NCBI GenBank assembly: GCA_965213735.1
Contig: CBDCAB010000006.1
Coordinates: 682,001 to 746,000 of the forward strand
DNA from: CALDTK01 sp965213735
GTDB taxonomy: Bacteria > Bacteroidota > Bacteroidia > Chitinophagales > Saprospiraceae
DNA length: 64,000 nucleotides
Direction: 5' to 3'
Part shown: piece after piece, positions 34,832-43,566 of the stretch
Layout of the letters: every line of letters starts with the position of its first letter
Position numbering within the stretch: the stretch's first letter is position 1
Notes under the pieces: generated by a model
The model's database searches: none
What the model saw: the letters and a program-made list of their open reading frames with translations, nothing else
Told to the model about the DNA's origin: nothing
Position numbers and translations under genes: made by a program

Positions 34832-35977
34832 TTATCCTATGGTGTTGTAAAAAGCTTTAATAGTTTTAACAACCGTAGCAAGATCATCATCTGTTATTCC
34901 GGAGCTACTGGGAATAGATATACAAGTGTCGAAGACGAGGCTCGAGTTATCATCAATGGTGATGTAGGGGGCATCTTGAAACATGGGGAGCTGGTTCATC
35001 GGCACCCAAAATGGTCGACTTTGGACCCCATGACTGTTGAGGTAAGCGAGAAGTTGACGCATGTAGCGTGTTCCGAAGGTGAATAACCAGCAGTTTGGTT
35101 CAGCTTTCGCCAAAACCCTCTGAAACCAAATGTCGCCTACTCCTGCTAACTCGCGGCGGTAATAGGCATCGATGTGACGTTTACGTTCGAGTATTTGAGG
35201 GAGCTGTTCCATCTGTGCCACGCCTATGGCTGCAAGCACGTTGACTAGTCGGTAATTATAGCCTATCTCATCGTGGAAGTATTCATTTGGATCAGGTTTG
35301 GCTTGGGTACTGAGGTGCTTTGCTCTTTGCGCTAGGCCTTGGTCATTGGTTACTATCATGCCACCTCCGCCAGTAGTAATGATTTTATTGCCGTTGTAAC
35401 TGAATACGCCTAGTCTGCTGAAAGAGCCAGCGGGTTTTCCATCCCAGCTTGCGCCTTGAGCCTCCGTAGTATCTTCAATTACGGGCAGTGAGTACTCTTC
35501 ACATAACTCTAATATTGCATTGAGGTCACCAAGATTTCCTAGTACATGCACGAGCATGATGGCAGCTACTCGATGCTGTGTTTTGCGGAAGCGGAGAACG
35601 CCATCGTGATCACGCTCACACTCATCACGGAGTAAGCGCTCGAGCTGCACTGCATCTAGTTGCCAGGTGTGGCGGTCTACGTCTACGAGCAAGGGATTGG
35701 CTCCGAGGTAAGCCACCGCATTGGCACTGGCAATAAAGGTTATGTTTGGAATGATGACTAGGTCGCCGCTCCGAACACCGAGCAGCCGCATAGATAAGTG
35801 AAGGCCACTTGTCCCGTTCATACAAGCCACGCCATATTGGTTGCCTGAATCCTTCGCGACGAGTTGCTCGAATTGCGTCACGTAAGCTCCAGCAGAACTT
35901 ACCCAACCGGTGTCGAGGCAATCCTTGACATAGGTCCACTCATTACCAGCAAGATGAGGAATGGACAGTGGGATCAT
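34832..35977 (-). CDS. LegC/PglE-type PLP aminotransferase
   Basis: A 381-residue DegT/DnrJ/EryC1/StrS aminotransferase. 'IPLSIPHLAGNEWTYVKDC' and 'LDTGWVSSAG' at the N-terminus define the LegC-type group. The PLP lysine is Lys198 in 'FSYNGNKIITTGGGG' and the cofactor Asp169 is in 'VIEDTTEAQGA'. It would aminate C4 of a UDP-4-keto-6-deoxy-GlcNAc, leading toward bacillosamine- or legionaminic-type sugars. About 190 bases separate it from the dehydratase, a gap in which I see no gene. Confidence 0.88.
   Translation of the reverse strand: MIPLSIPHLAGNEWTYVKDCLDTGWVSSAGAYVTQFEQLVAKDSGNQYGVACMNGTSGLHLSMRLLGVRSGDLVIIPNITFIASANAVAYLGANPLLVDVDRHTWQLDAVQLERLLRDECERDHDGVLRFRKTQHRVAAIMLVHVLGNLGDLNAILELCEEYSLPVIEDTTEAQGASWDGKPAGSFSRLGVFSYNGNKIITTGGGGMIVTNDQGLAQRAKHLSTQAKPDPNEYFHDEIGYNYRLVNVLAAIGVAQMEQLPQILERKRHIDAYYRRELAGVGDIWFQRVLAKAEPNCWLFTFGTRYMRQLLAYLNSHGVQSRPFWVPMNQLPMFQDAPYITIDDNSSLVFDTCISIPSSSGITDDDLATVVKTIKAFYNTIG
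35103..35116 (-). repeat. 14-base repeated motif, exact copy
   Basis: Complement GTTTTGGCGAAAGC in the LegC-type aminotransferase gene, sense, encoding 'VLAKA'. Confidence 0.85.
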
Positions 35978-35994
35978 TAGTTTTAAAGACTAGT

Positions 35995-36792
35995 CTAGGA
36001 AATCAAAATGTTTCCCTGCTCAGCGGGAATGCAGAAGGTATTACCATGGACAGGTACTTCGTTTATACACTCCTGACCTCCTGGGTTAAACAAGCGGTAA
36101 TTATGTTCTCGGAACAGCTTTGTAACTTGTGCATTATCTTCAGTAATCTCAATCATTATTACAGGCCGATGTGAGCGTAACGTCTCAACGGCTCCGCGTA
36201 GAGCTAATAATTCGGCTCCTTCAATGTCAATTTTGATAGAGTCCGGCACAACTCCCTGCTTTTCAATGTATGCGTCGAGAGTTATTGCTTGAACTACAGA
36301 TTTAGTATAGACTGCTTCTGCGCCTTGTAATTCTTGGTTGTGTCTGAATTGACTATAATCCGGTTTGAGAGAATTATTTTGACCAGTAATATCCTCTGTG
36401 AAGAAGTCTACTTCTCCTGAATGATCACTAATCGCAAGATTAATGATTTTGATATTGGGATAGGGTCGGGTATTGGCTTCAAGATAGTTGTAATTATTTG
36501 AGCCCGGTTCAAATACGTACACGCTCCCCTCCTCGCCGACCGCCTGGCGTAAAATTAAGCTAACATAGCCAATATGACCACCAATTTCGAAGCAGGTGCT
36601 ACCCGGCTTTACGATCTTGAGGAGGTCTCGCATCGTTTGCGGTTCGCGATTTACCCCTTTATACCAGTAGCCCCTGTGCCGATATAAATTTACTGTCATA
36701 CGGTCCTTGGTCCAGTGGTGTGTTATTTTGATGTCTTGGTCGCCAAATACCTTAAGCAACTTTAAACCGACTTTACGCAGATGATGATTCAT
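35995..36792 (-). CDS. FkbM-family methyltransferase
   Basis: A 265-residue methyltransferase with 'TCFEIGGHIGYVSLIL' (SAM motif), 'VYVFEPGSNNYNYLEAN', 'NLAISDHSGEVDF' and 'IKIDIEGAELLALRGA', all typical of FkbM proteins. It probably O-methylates a sugar of the repeat unit. It is the second FkbM protein in the window and is not a close copy of the one at 21000. It lies 17 bases before the aminotransferase on the same strand. Confidence 0.88.
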   Translation of the reverse strand: MNHHLRKVGLKLLKVFGDQDIKITHHWTKDRMTVNLYRHRGYWYKGVNREPQTMRDLLKIVKPGSTCFEIGGHIGYVSLILRQAVGEEGSVYVFEPGSNNYNYLEANTRPYPNIKIINLAISDHSGEVDFFTEDITGQNNSLKPDYSQFRHNQELQGAEAVYTKSVVQAITLDAYIEKQGVVPDSIKIDIEGAELLALRGAVETLRSHRPVIMIEITEDNAQVTKLFREHNYRLFNPGGQECINEVPVHGNTFCIPAEQGNILIS

Positions 36793-37051
36793 GAAAGAAG
36801 TGAATTGTGAAGAAAATCGACATCACGTCGGCCCAGAGGATAAGAGACATGCCAGGTAGACAGTCATATCAATGAAAAGAGAAGGCTACCATAAAGCTGA
36901 TATTTGGCAATTGAGTTGAATAGTGGCTCGTAAGGTTGCATATAATCGTAATAAAAAACTATCGCTGTAATTAATCAGGAATCAAATATTAGCTTGCCAG
37001 ATAGCGAAGCGCTGCTTATGTATCTGCACATTTCACGCTAAAGCGGCACTG
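36793..37051. other. Intergenic stretch before the FkbM gene, no gene seen
   Basis: About 260 bases, AT-rich, without a convincing frame on either strand. It probably contains the promoter or 5' leader for the FkbM-aminotransferase-dehydratase run, but I found no exact TAnnTTTG box. Confidence 0.35.
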
Positions 37052-37711
37052 CTAGACATTCAGTGACAGTAAATCTCGAAAATTTTGAACTTGATGCTGT
37101 GGGTTTGCAGTGCTACATGGATTTACCTGCTGAGGGTGGATGTTTCTGCCAGCGTCTTTGAGGCCGATGGTTATCCATCCCAGTTGATTAGGTGCTATGA
37201 AGTCCTTGGCGTAATTATCGCCGATGTAGTAATATGTTGTTGCTCGTAATTCTTTCATGATTAACTCGAAGCCAAGCGTGTTTGGTTTTTCTTTGCCGAC
37301 CTCTTCAGATATAACTATTAGATCAAACTTATCGAGTATTCCTAAACTGCTAAGCTTATTTCGTTGAGTTTGTGACCGACCGTCAGTCAGAATGGCCAGC
37401 CCAGCGCATTTAATTTTGCAGTAGTCAATCGTTGCTTCAACTCCTTCTGCCAATTCAATTCGTGGGCTGTGGTAGCGGTATCGCTCGAGCAGTTGCGGAA
37501 TGTCCCAGCCTATTTCATGCTTCTCTCGAAGGAGATCAAATGTGGACAGCCCTTCTCGGTAATAAGCACACATCACTTCATAAAGATCGTGATGACCTTC
37601 AGCTACTAGGTCGTCGGCAATGGTGCGGTATGCGCTAAGAAGATAATCTTCTTCTGCATATAAGGTATCATCGAGATCAAAGACCACCACGCTACGCTCC
37701 CGTGGCCACAT
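37052..37711 (-). CDS. HAD-family hydrolase
   Basis: A 219-residue HAD phosphatase: nucleophile motif 'VVFDLDDTLYAEEDYL' near residue 8, 'AILTDGRSQTQRNKL' as motif II, 'GKEKPNTLGF' as the motif III lysine region and 'YYIGDNYAKDF' as motif IV. The cap type is C1-like. The substrate is probably a sugar or small-molecule phosphate. It overlaps the ATP-grasp gene (37692) by 20 bases; this HAD/ATP-grasp pair is a recurring unit in polysaccharide loci, and the two likely act in one short pathway. Confidence 0.85.
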   Translation of the reverse strand: MWPRERSVVVFDLDDTLYAEEDYLLSAYRTIADDLVAEGHHDLYEVMCAYYREGLSTFDLLREKHEIGWDIPQLLERYRYHSPRIELAEGVEATIDYCKIKCAGLAILTDGRSQTQRNKLSSLGILDKFDLIVISEEVGKEKPNTLGFELIMKELRATTYYYIGDNYAKDFIAPNQLGWITIGLKDAGRNIHPQQVNPCSTANPQHQVQNFRDLLSLNV

Positions 37712-38666
37712 CAGATAGAAATAATTCAGAGTCGTAGCGGACCATAGTTAGTTGGTCCTCCCAGTCAGTAAATTTAGGAATTTCACTATTTAGCATATGC
37801 TCCTCAATCAACCACTGCGTATATTTTGCACCTGCTCGATAGCTTAAGGGAAATCCACCTCCAAATCTTGGATTGACTTCAATACCTAAGACCCGCTGAT
37901 CTTCATCAGAAACAAATACCTGCATTGTTATACACCCCACTGCTCCTTCCCAATGCGAGAGCCGCTCCCAGACATAATCGTGGAGTGGGTGCTTTTGCGT
38001 TACTCCTTTACTCACCTCTCCGCCGCGCACAACTAAACGCTTACGCGGAACTACACAGCGGAGTTCATGGTTCCGGTTATAATACAGGTCTATAGTGAAC
38101 TCCGAGTGAGTTTTAGGATTTAAGAAGACATTATAGATGTAGTTACTGGCGTTCTTGAGATGATTGGGGAAATCAGCGGCAGATGTTATGAGATGAATAT
38201 CTTTTCCAGAGCTTCCATATATGGGACGGACGAAGAGCGGGAACGTAGGATTGTGCGGATCTACTTCAGGAGCCGTAGCTATACTGCTATTTTTGAAAAG
38301 CTGATTAGTGTAACGTTTGTCATTACAAAAGCTGACGAATTTCTCCGAGCTAACGATGAGGGCAATTCCCTCCGCTTCGAATTTAACTTTCCACTTAGCG
38401 TACAGCTCGAGTTCAGGATCTAGCGTTGGAATAACTAGTCGTACGTCCAGAGACTTACACAATTTTAATAGCTCCGGCATATAGGCTGCGTCTTGAAATC
38501 GGCCTACAGCAAATGCACCATCAGATAGGTGACAAGCAGCAGAAAGATGCGGCTGCAGATCGGTACAGTACACCTTTGCCTGGGAGCTTATCGTTGCCCG
38601 AAGATCCTGCTGAAGGCTACGGAGAAGCGACACACGTCTACCTGCTGAGGTAAGCAGTATGTTCAT
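37692..38666 (-). CDS. ATP-grasp ligase (CarB-like)
   Basis: A 324-residue ATP-grasp protein. The N-terminus 'NILLTSAGRRVSLLRS' is a pre-ATP-grasp Rossmann part. 'PTLDPELELYAKWK' precedes the central domain, 'LFVRPIYGSSGKDIHLI' is the ATP-binding loop, and 'GIEVNPRFGGGFPLSYRAGA' holds the metal-binding Asn/Glu. It would join a carboxylate to an amine or similar nucleophile using ATP. The carboxylate could be a uronic acid or an amino acid attached to the glycan, but this is not shown by sequence. Confidence 0.87.
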   Translation of the reverse strand: MNILLTSAGRRVSLLRSLQQDLRATISSQAKVYCTDLQPHLSAACHLSDGAFAVGRFQDAAYMPELLKLCKSLDVRLVIPTLDPELELYAKWKVKFEAEGIALIVSSEKFVSFCNDKRYTNQLFKNSSIATAPEVDPHNPTFPLFVRPIYGSSGKDIHLITSAADFPNHLKNASNYIYNVFLNPKTHSEFTIDLYYNRNHELRCVVPRKRLVVRGGEVSKGVTQKHPLHDYVWERLSHWEGAVGCITMQVFVSDEDQRVLGIEVNPRFGGGFPLSYRAGAKYTQWLIEEHMLNSEIPKFTDWEDQLTMVRYDSELFLSDVATGA

Positions 38667-38696
38667 CCTAGAAGTTGCAGACTTTCGAGTCTCCTA

Positions 38697-39245
38697 TCAT
38701 TGAAGTAGAATGGTCATGCTGTTGTTGATGCCTCCTTGAGATAAGGCTACTGTAGTGGCTGTTCCTTGATTCTGTACACTTAGGATATTGCCTCTTCCTT
38801 CTTGGACGAGTTCAATATTAGCATCTGGAGCATTGTTGATGAGTTGAAGGTCGTTGTTGAGCCCAACTTGCCTGACAGTACTCGCTGAATTTCCAGCGTT
38901 GTCCTCCACCAGCAGGTTGTGGCCTTGCCCACCCTGATTCACCAGAAATTGTGATTGACCTACGCTTTGCACGATTGTCGCTTGGGCTCCAACGGTGTTC
39001 TGCACTAAATCAATTTCGCTATTGCTGCCGGACTGTTGTATGGAGACGAGGCTATTAGATCCTGCTTGACTGCCCATGATGCTCGACAGCGTTGATGCTT
39101 GAGTAATTTGGACCTGATTATTAACTCCCAGCTGCTGGAAATCTAGGATGTTGGTTGAATTTTGTGCAACGGCCAGCGTGCAAATGAAGAGGCAGCAGGC
39201 GCATGATGCACTAGCGAGAACAGAATGGAGAATGCGTTGGGACAT
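38697..39245 (-). CDS. Curlin-like repeat protein
   Basis: A 182-residue secreted protein starting at ATG 39245; an upstream start at 39284 would add 13 residues. The signal peptide ends near 'LAVAQ'. The mature part is built of about 22-residue units with the curlin pattern of Gln, Gly and Asn at set spacing: 'QQLGVNNQVQITQ', 'QQSGSNSEIDLVQ', 'RQVGLNNDLQLIN', 'VQEGRGNILSVQN', 'SQGGINNSMTILLQ'. Such repeats form amyloid fibres in curli (CsgA/CsgB). None of the curli secretion genes (csgE, csgF, csgG) are nearby. It probably contributes a fibre component to the same extracellular matrix as the polysaccharide. Confidence 0.8.
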   Translation of the reverse strand: MSQRILHSVLASASCACCLFICTLAVAQNSTNILDFQQLGVNNQVQITQASTLSSIMGSQAGSNSLVSIQQSGSNSEIDLVQNTVGAQATIVQSVGQSQFLVNQGGQGHNLLVEDNAGNSASTVRQVGLNNDLQLINNAPDANIELVQEGRGNILSVQNQGTATTVALSQGGINNSMTILLQ

Positions 39246-39283
39246 GGTGGTGAATTTGTAACCACTATAGCCCCATAGCAGCA

Positions 39284-39316
39284 CAAATGTTCACTACCCT
39301 TGCTCATTAGGTGCAA
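39284..39316 (-). promoter_or_regulatory. Candidate promoter for the curlin-like gene
   Basis: Read on the minus strand, AACATTTG (39291-39284) matches the Bacteroidota -7 box TAnnTTTG at all but the first base, and a TTG lies 22 bases upstream (39316-39314), near the expected -33 spacing. The position about 40 bases before the start codon is plausible. The match is weak and unsupported by other data. Confidence 0.25.
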
Positions 39317-39330
39317 TAAAGAATAGGTTT

Positions 39331-39358
39331 ACCTCTCTTTCGGTAATCCTAAAGAGGT
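39331..39358 (-). terminator. Candidate hairpin terminator after the WbuB-like gene
   Basis: ACCTCTCTTT and AAAGAGGT form a stem with a two-base bulge around a ten-base loop, 14 bases after the stop of the glycosyltransferase at 39372. On the minus strand it is followed by a moderately T-rich stretch (TATTCTTTATT). It would separate the glycosyltransferase run from the curlin-like gene. Confidence 0.4.
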
Positions 39359-39371
39359 AGAACGGTCTCTT

Positions 39372-40619
39372 CTAATAGCGCTCTGCTATATTAAATATGT
39401 GCTCCAAATATTTTTTAGCTAAGACCGACCGATCAAAATGGCGCTTCGCGTATGCATATCCTGCTTCGCCTTCTTGAACTCGCCGTTCAGATGAGCTCGA
39501 AAGGTAATCTTGTATTGTGCTGGCAAAGGCTTTAGGCCTTTCTGGTTCTATAAATGTACCACAGCCTGCTGCTTCAATTAACTCTCTACTCACCCCATCA
39601 ATAGCCAGCAGTATAGGCCGCTTGCAGGCCATGTAGTCAAAAGTTTTATTCGAGTATATGGTTTTGAAGGTGTCAACCCGCTTCAGCACAGATGCGCCGA
39701 AGTCACTTGCATAGATGTACTCGAATACTTTATGTTTTGGAACTGGATCGATAAAGCTAACATTTGGTAAATCTAAAGCTTCAGCTTGAGATACTAAGGC
39801 CTCTTTTCGCATGCCAGATCCGATCAACACGAATTGGACTTGTGGAACGTGCTTAAGAAGTGCGGCAGTTTCTAGTAGCTGCTCAAGGTGATTTGCTACT
39901 CCGTGAGCTCCCACATATGTGACTACAACTTTGTCTGTCCAACCAAGAGATTTACGCATCCTATGCCTATCACTCTCAGCAATAATTTTATCGCTTAGCT
40001 TAAAGTCCGCTGCATTAGGTATCATAGTGACTTTAGCGGGAGGTACACCCTTCTCCTCAATAAGCTTCGTTCGGAAAGCTGGTGTGAGGACGTTGATCAG
40101 ACCTGCATGTTTGTACACAAACGACTCAAACCAATAAGCCGCTTTTATTGTAGTTTTATTTCTTAGCACTCCAGTATCTATAGCACTTTCCGGCCATAGA
40201 TCTCGAACTTCAAATACATACGGCTTCCGCCAAAACCAATGAAATAGTACTGCAGAAATTCCGACAAACAGCGGCGGCGAGGTTACCACAATAACATCAG
40301 GTCTATTATCTAATTTTGTAAATCCAACAAATATAGTAGATACTACGAACGAAAGATAAGCCCATAGCCTTCCTAAAAAATTTGTGTTGTAGGATTGACT
40401 AACGTGGCAACGGTGAACTGTTGCACCTGGTTGCTCCCTGCGTAAATAGAATTTTCCTTTGTAAGCCTCTAATTTCTGACCTGTTCCATAGTGTACCATC
40501 CCAGCTAGTACTTCGATAGTGTGTCCCTCTTCGGCCCAAACCTTCACCATCTCATTAAATCGTGAACCACCACTGTCATCGAGTTCTAAAAAATACTGAT
40601 GCAGCAGCAAGATGTTCAC
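39372..40619 (-). CDS. Glycosyltransferase family 4, WbuB-like
   Basis: About 415 residues from GTG 40619, chosen because it gives a four-base GTGA overlap with the upstream gene's stop; a TTG at 40625 is the alternative. 'LLHQYFLELDDSGGSRFNEM', 'VIVVTSPPLFVG', 'VFEVRDLWPESAIDTG' and 'VTYVGAHGVANHLEQLL' are typical of WbuB-type GT4 enzymes, which add L-fucosamine-like residues in known cases. 'KTIYSNKTFDYMACKRPILLAI' is the donor-domain loop. The sugar cannot be predicted reliably here. Confidence 0.88.
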   Translation of the reverse strand: MNILLLHQYFLELDDSGGSRFNEMVKVWAEEGHTIEVLAGMVHYGTGQKLEAYKGKFYLRREQPGATVHRCHVSQSYNTNFLGRLWAYLSFVVSTIFVGFTKLDNRPDVIVVTSPPLFVGISAVLFHWFWRKPYVFEVRDLWPESAIDTGVLRNKTTIKAAYWFESFVYKHAGLINVLTPAFRTKLIEEKGVPPAKVTMIPNAADFKLSDKIIAESDRHRMRKSLGWTDKVVVTYVGAHGVANHLEQLLETAALLKHVPQVQFVLIGSGMRKEALVSQAEALDLPNVSFIDPVPKHKVFEYIYASDFGASVLKRVDTFKTIYSNKTFDYMACKRPILLAIDGVSRELIEAAGCGTFIEPERPKAFASTIQDYLSSSSERRVQEGEAGYAYAKRHFDRSVLAKKYLEHIFNIAERY

Positions 40620-42496
40620 GCCCAAGAAATTTGGGTCGAGATTTCGCTTTCTAAGCTTTCGAAGATTACTGCCGTAGCGCGCGATTTTTCGCCATACGAT
40701 GAGCTATACCAGCATTGTTCAGTGATTGGTTTGAGTTGGACACCACTGCTCGTCACGCTGTTAAACTTCAGCTTTGTCAGCCAGTTGGGATGCGGATGCC
40801 ACAGTTGACGGAGTGGCATTTGTTGCGGTTTGTACTCCACCCGATCATGTATGGTTATGAGCTTGCGATCCACATCAACCTGCAGGTGTCTATGATGCAC
40901 AATCTTATCATCAACATGAGCGAAGCCTTTTGCAAATCCTTTCCATTCTGTTGGGCTTAGCCATTCCCCATCTGCTTTTCGCGTCCAGTTATAGAAGATA
41001 AATCGACTTGCTTTGTACATAGAGTCCTCAGCCCCGAGCATAACTGTATTGTGGCTACCACTACCGAAGAAGTACTTCTGTAGCTGGGGATCAGTATTGT
41101 ATAGGTAAGAACCTTGATCGCGTAGGACGTTATCTGCTCCACACCAGAGGTCAAGATGTAGATTGTCTGCTTGGCTAGGCCTATCCGCGTAGGCTTGTGC
41201 CTTGATGAACACGAAGATGTCGCCGATCCGCTGAGTGTAAATGCCACCCTTGGCAAATGCCGCTGGCTGAGGGTGGGCAGCCACTTTAGAGTCTACAAGC
41301 GCGGCTTTCGGCTTGCCAAACCATTTTGCTTCTTCGTAAGAATAGTTTTCTAAAGCCAAGCCCGTTAGCGCCACATGTAAGGCATCTAATTGGGGCCGAA
41401 AATCGCGATATTCCTGCTCGGCTAGCGGAAAGAATAGTGCTCCGTCATTCGCACCATAATTTGGCAGACGACCATCTGCCTGCATTACCGTTAAGAGATA
41501 GCGTAAGGTGCTAGACGCCCTGTCAACTGTAGATGGCTGTAGCGGGACATTGTTGAGGTCCGCCAAGCGCAGCGTGTACGTCAACAGTTGCACGAGTACC
41601 CGCTGGTAATTATGGCTATGCTGGATGTAAGTGCCGTCGGAATATACCTGGTATGCAAGCTCCTGTTCTAGCCATTTGAGTCCTTTTGCTCCCCAAGCCT
41701 CTACATGGGGCAGCCAAGGAAAAAGAAGACTGCCCGCCCACACGAAAAGTGCTTCAGCAATAGCATGATTATTTCTTACCGCAATGCGTGAAAAATTTAT
41801 GTGATGATATACATGATGCAATGACCAGTAGACGACCTGTTGAATCTTTTGCCACCGAATTTCAGTTAAAGCTGCATTCGTGTGATAGTAATAGATAGCC
41901 CATGTCCAATTTAGTACTCGGAGAGAAATTTCTTGCGAGCACTTATAGTTGGGACCAGCATTGATTGGATTGTTATCTATCCAGTCTTCGATCAGGCTGA
42001 ATATTAACTCTGCATGATCAACGTCATTGTGGAAGTCGTCGCGCCAAAGCAGGTAGAGAAAGCTAAAGCGGGATGGCTCCCAAATGTATTTGATATCTCC
42101 TTGGTTAGGATCTAAATCTGCAATTTCAGACCAATGACACAGCGGATAGGTCTGATTGGTGATAGGGTGCTTCAGCCAAGACTTCCCTGTCTCGAACTTC
42201 AGTACGTGATGACTAAAATAGGTAAGCCGACCTTCTACTAAGTCTTTTGCCTGTTGACGAAGCGATTGTGAAGGTTTTTTGTCAGGTCGGTCACTAGTGT
42301 TAAAAAAGTATGGCGGTAGATTCTCAATAAATGCTTGACGCGAAATTCCAGGGCTGAGGCTAGGGCTTATTGGATGCCGACGCGTCAGGTAGCCCATCCG
42401 TGTTCGCAGAGCGTGCAGCGTGCGATACCCGACATACTTGAGGCCCATATGATCCACGACTTGTTTGACTCCTGCAACCTTGGTTAGCAGCTTCAT
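40616..42496 (-). CDS. Heparinase II/III-like protein
   Basis: A 626-residue protein of the heparinase II/III/alginate-lyase class. The N-terminus ('MGLKYVGYRTLHALRTRMGY') is typical of the forms found in biosynthetic loci and lacks a signal peptide. The helical (alpha/alpha toroid) half has 'VRNNHAIAEALFVWAG' and 'QHSHNYQRVLVQLLTYTLRL'. The beta-sandwich half has 'HLDLWCGADNVLRDQGSYLYN' and 'GSHNTVMLGAEDSMYKASRF'. Enzymes of the class cleave or epimerise uronic-acid-containing polymers. Beside a sulfotransferase and uronic-acid genes, it suggests a heparin-like product, possibly for chain trimming or C5 epimerisation. It has four-base coupling with the gene at 42493. Confidence 0.85.
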   Translation of the reverse strand: MKLLTKVAGVKQVVDHMGLKYVGYRTLHALRTRMGYLTRRHPISPSLSPGISRQAFIENLPPYFFNTSDRPDKKPSQSLRQQAKDLVEGRLTYFSHHVLKFETGKSWLKHPITNQTYPLCHWSEIADLDPNQGDIKYIWEPSRFSFLYLLWRDDFHNDVDHAELIFSLIEDWIDNNPINAGPNYKCSQEISLRVLNWTWAIYYYHTNAALTEIRWQKIQQVVYWSLHHVYHHINFSRIAVRNNHAIAEALFVWAGSLLFPWLPHVEAWGAKGLKWLEQELAYQVYSDGTYIQHSHNYQRVLVQLLTYTLRLADLNNVPLQPSTVDRASSTLRYLLTVMQADGRLPNYGANDGALFFPLAEQEYRDFRPQLDALHVALTGLALENYSYEEAKWFGKPKAALVDSKVAAHPQPAAFAKGGIYTQRIGDIFVFIKAQAYADRPSQADNLHLDLWCGADNVLRDQGSYLYNTDPQLQKYFFGSGSHNTVMLGAEDSMYKASRFIFYNWTRKADGEWLSPTEWKGFAKGFAHVDDKIVHHRHLQVDVDRKLITIHDRVEYKPQQMPLRQLWHPHPNWLTKLKFNSVTSSGVQLKPITEQCWYSSSYGEKSRATAVIFESLESEISTQISWA

Positions 42497-43566
42497 GTGC
42501 TAATGGGGGTGGAAATTGGTGTCGCTATCTCACGATACATCCTCACATAACTTTTGAATGAATCTTCATCTGGAGCAAGAAGGTTTTTTCGCGGCCTGGG
42601 CGGCCGGTGATAATGCTCCCGGATCAGGCTCATAAGTTTTACATCATCTCCAGGTGGATAGGTCTCAGCTGCAGCGCACCTTTTACAAACAGATGTAGCA
42701 ATCGCTGGTGTTCCTACTAAAAGACTTTCCGCCACGCATAGGCCGTATGAATCGCCAAAGCTTGGCCGGATCGAGAGATTTGCTCCAGCTAGATGACTCA
42801 AAACATCATCAGAGTCTTCAACGACTTCTATATCGACCTCCCCACCTACAGCACTAATAGTATCCAAGAGTGTTTGCTTGTACTCAGCTTCTGGATTATG
42901 TGAACTAATGATCAGCTTCAATCGCAGCGATAAACCCTCTTGTCTCAGTTTGAATGCTGCATTTACAGCGGACAACAGATTATATCGTTGGCCGTAGGTA
43001 CCGATTGCCACTATTAGAAAGGGTCTTTGCTCACTGCGACCCGTGGTAGGTAGAGCGGAGGCCTGCGGTGCAATGAATGGATTGATCTTAACAATGCGCC
43101 GGGAGAGTTGTGGGAAGCGGGCTTTCGCAGCGTCACACTCCTTCTCGTTCATAAATATCAGCCTACTGAGAAATCGAAAATTAAGGTACGAGAGCGCCCG
43201 GGTACCTCTATGATGTTGTACATATTGGTCATAACCTGAACCACTATGTATACTCAAAACAAGTTTAGCGCCCAATGCTTTAAGCAAAGGAGCTGCGGCA
43301 TGGAAGGGTATGGCTCGATTGGATGCATGGAAGTGATACAGCTGGTAGTCTTGCTTCCTGAGCGAAATGAGTTTGCGTAGCAGGTCGAACCAGCCAGTTG
43401 CTCCGCGCTTCGCATAGCTGTGGAGATCGAGAGCAATAACATTATGGCCTGCTTCTGCCAGGCGATCACGCAAGTTGGATGAATGTACGCTGACGCCCCC
43501 TATTTCACTTTCTCTAAAGATGCTGATAAGCACTATCGAGGTTTTAGAAGTGTTTAGGCTAGTCAT
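42493..43566 (-). CDS. Glycosyltransferase family 4
   Basis: A 357-residue GT-B enzyme: 'SEIGGVSVHSSNLRDRLAEAGH' in the acceptor domain, 'LVLSIHSGSGYDQY', 'LIVAIGTYGQRYN' and 'SIRPSFGDSYGLCVAESLLVGTPAIA' with the EX7E-like element in the donor domain. Donor unknown. The C-terminus ends in a short repeated 'TPISTPIST'. It overlaps the sulfotransferase gene by eight bases and the heparinase-like gene by four, so the three are co-translated. Confidence 0.87.
   Translation of the reverse strand: MTSLNTSKTSIVLISIFRESEIGGVSVHSSNLRDRLAEAGHNVIALDLHSYAKRGATGWFDLLRKLISLRKQDYQLYHFHASNRAIPFHAAAPLLKALGAKLVLSIHSGSGYDQYVQHHRGTRALSYLNFRFLSRLIFMNEKECDAAKARFPQLSRRIVKINPFIAPQASALPTTGRSEQRPFLIVAIGTYGQRYNLLSAVNAAFKLRQEGLSLRLKLIISSHNPEAEYKQTLLDTISAVGGEVDIEVVEDSDDVLSHLAGANLSIRPSFGDSYGLCVAESLLVGTPAIATSVCKRCAAAETYPPGDDVKLMSLIREHYHRPPRPRKNLLAPDEDSFKSYVRMYREIATPISTPIST

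Noticed and set aside
38679..38692. Small hairpin AGACT-TTCG-AGTCT after the curlin-like gene
   Set aside because: The stem is only five pairs with no T-run, too weak to call a terminator.
42493..42516. Repeated 'TPIS' at the C-terminus of a glycosyltransferase
   Set aside because: Only two units; likely a trivial short duplication without meaning.
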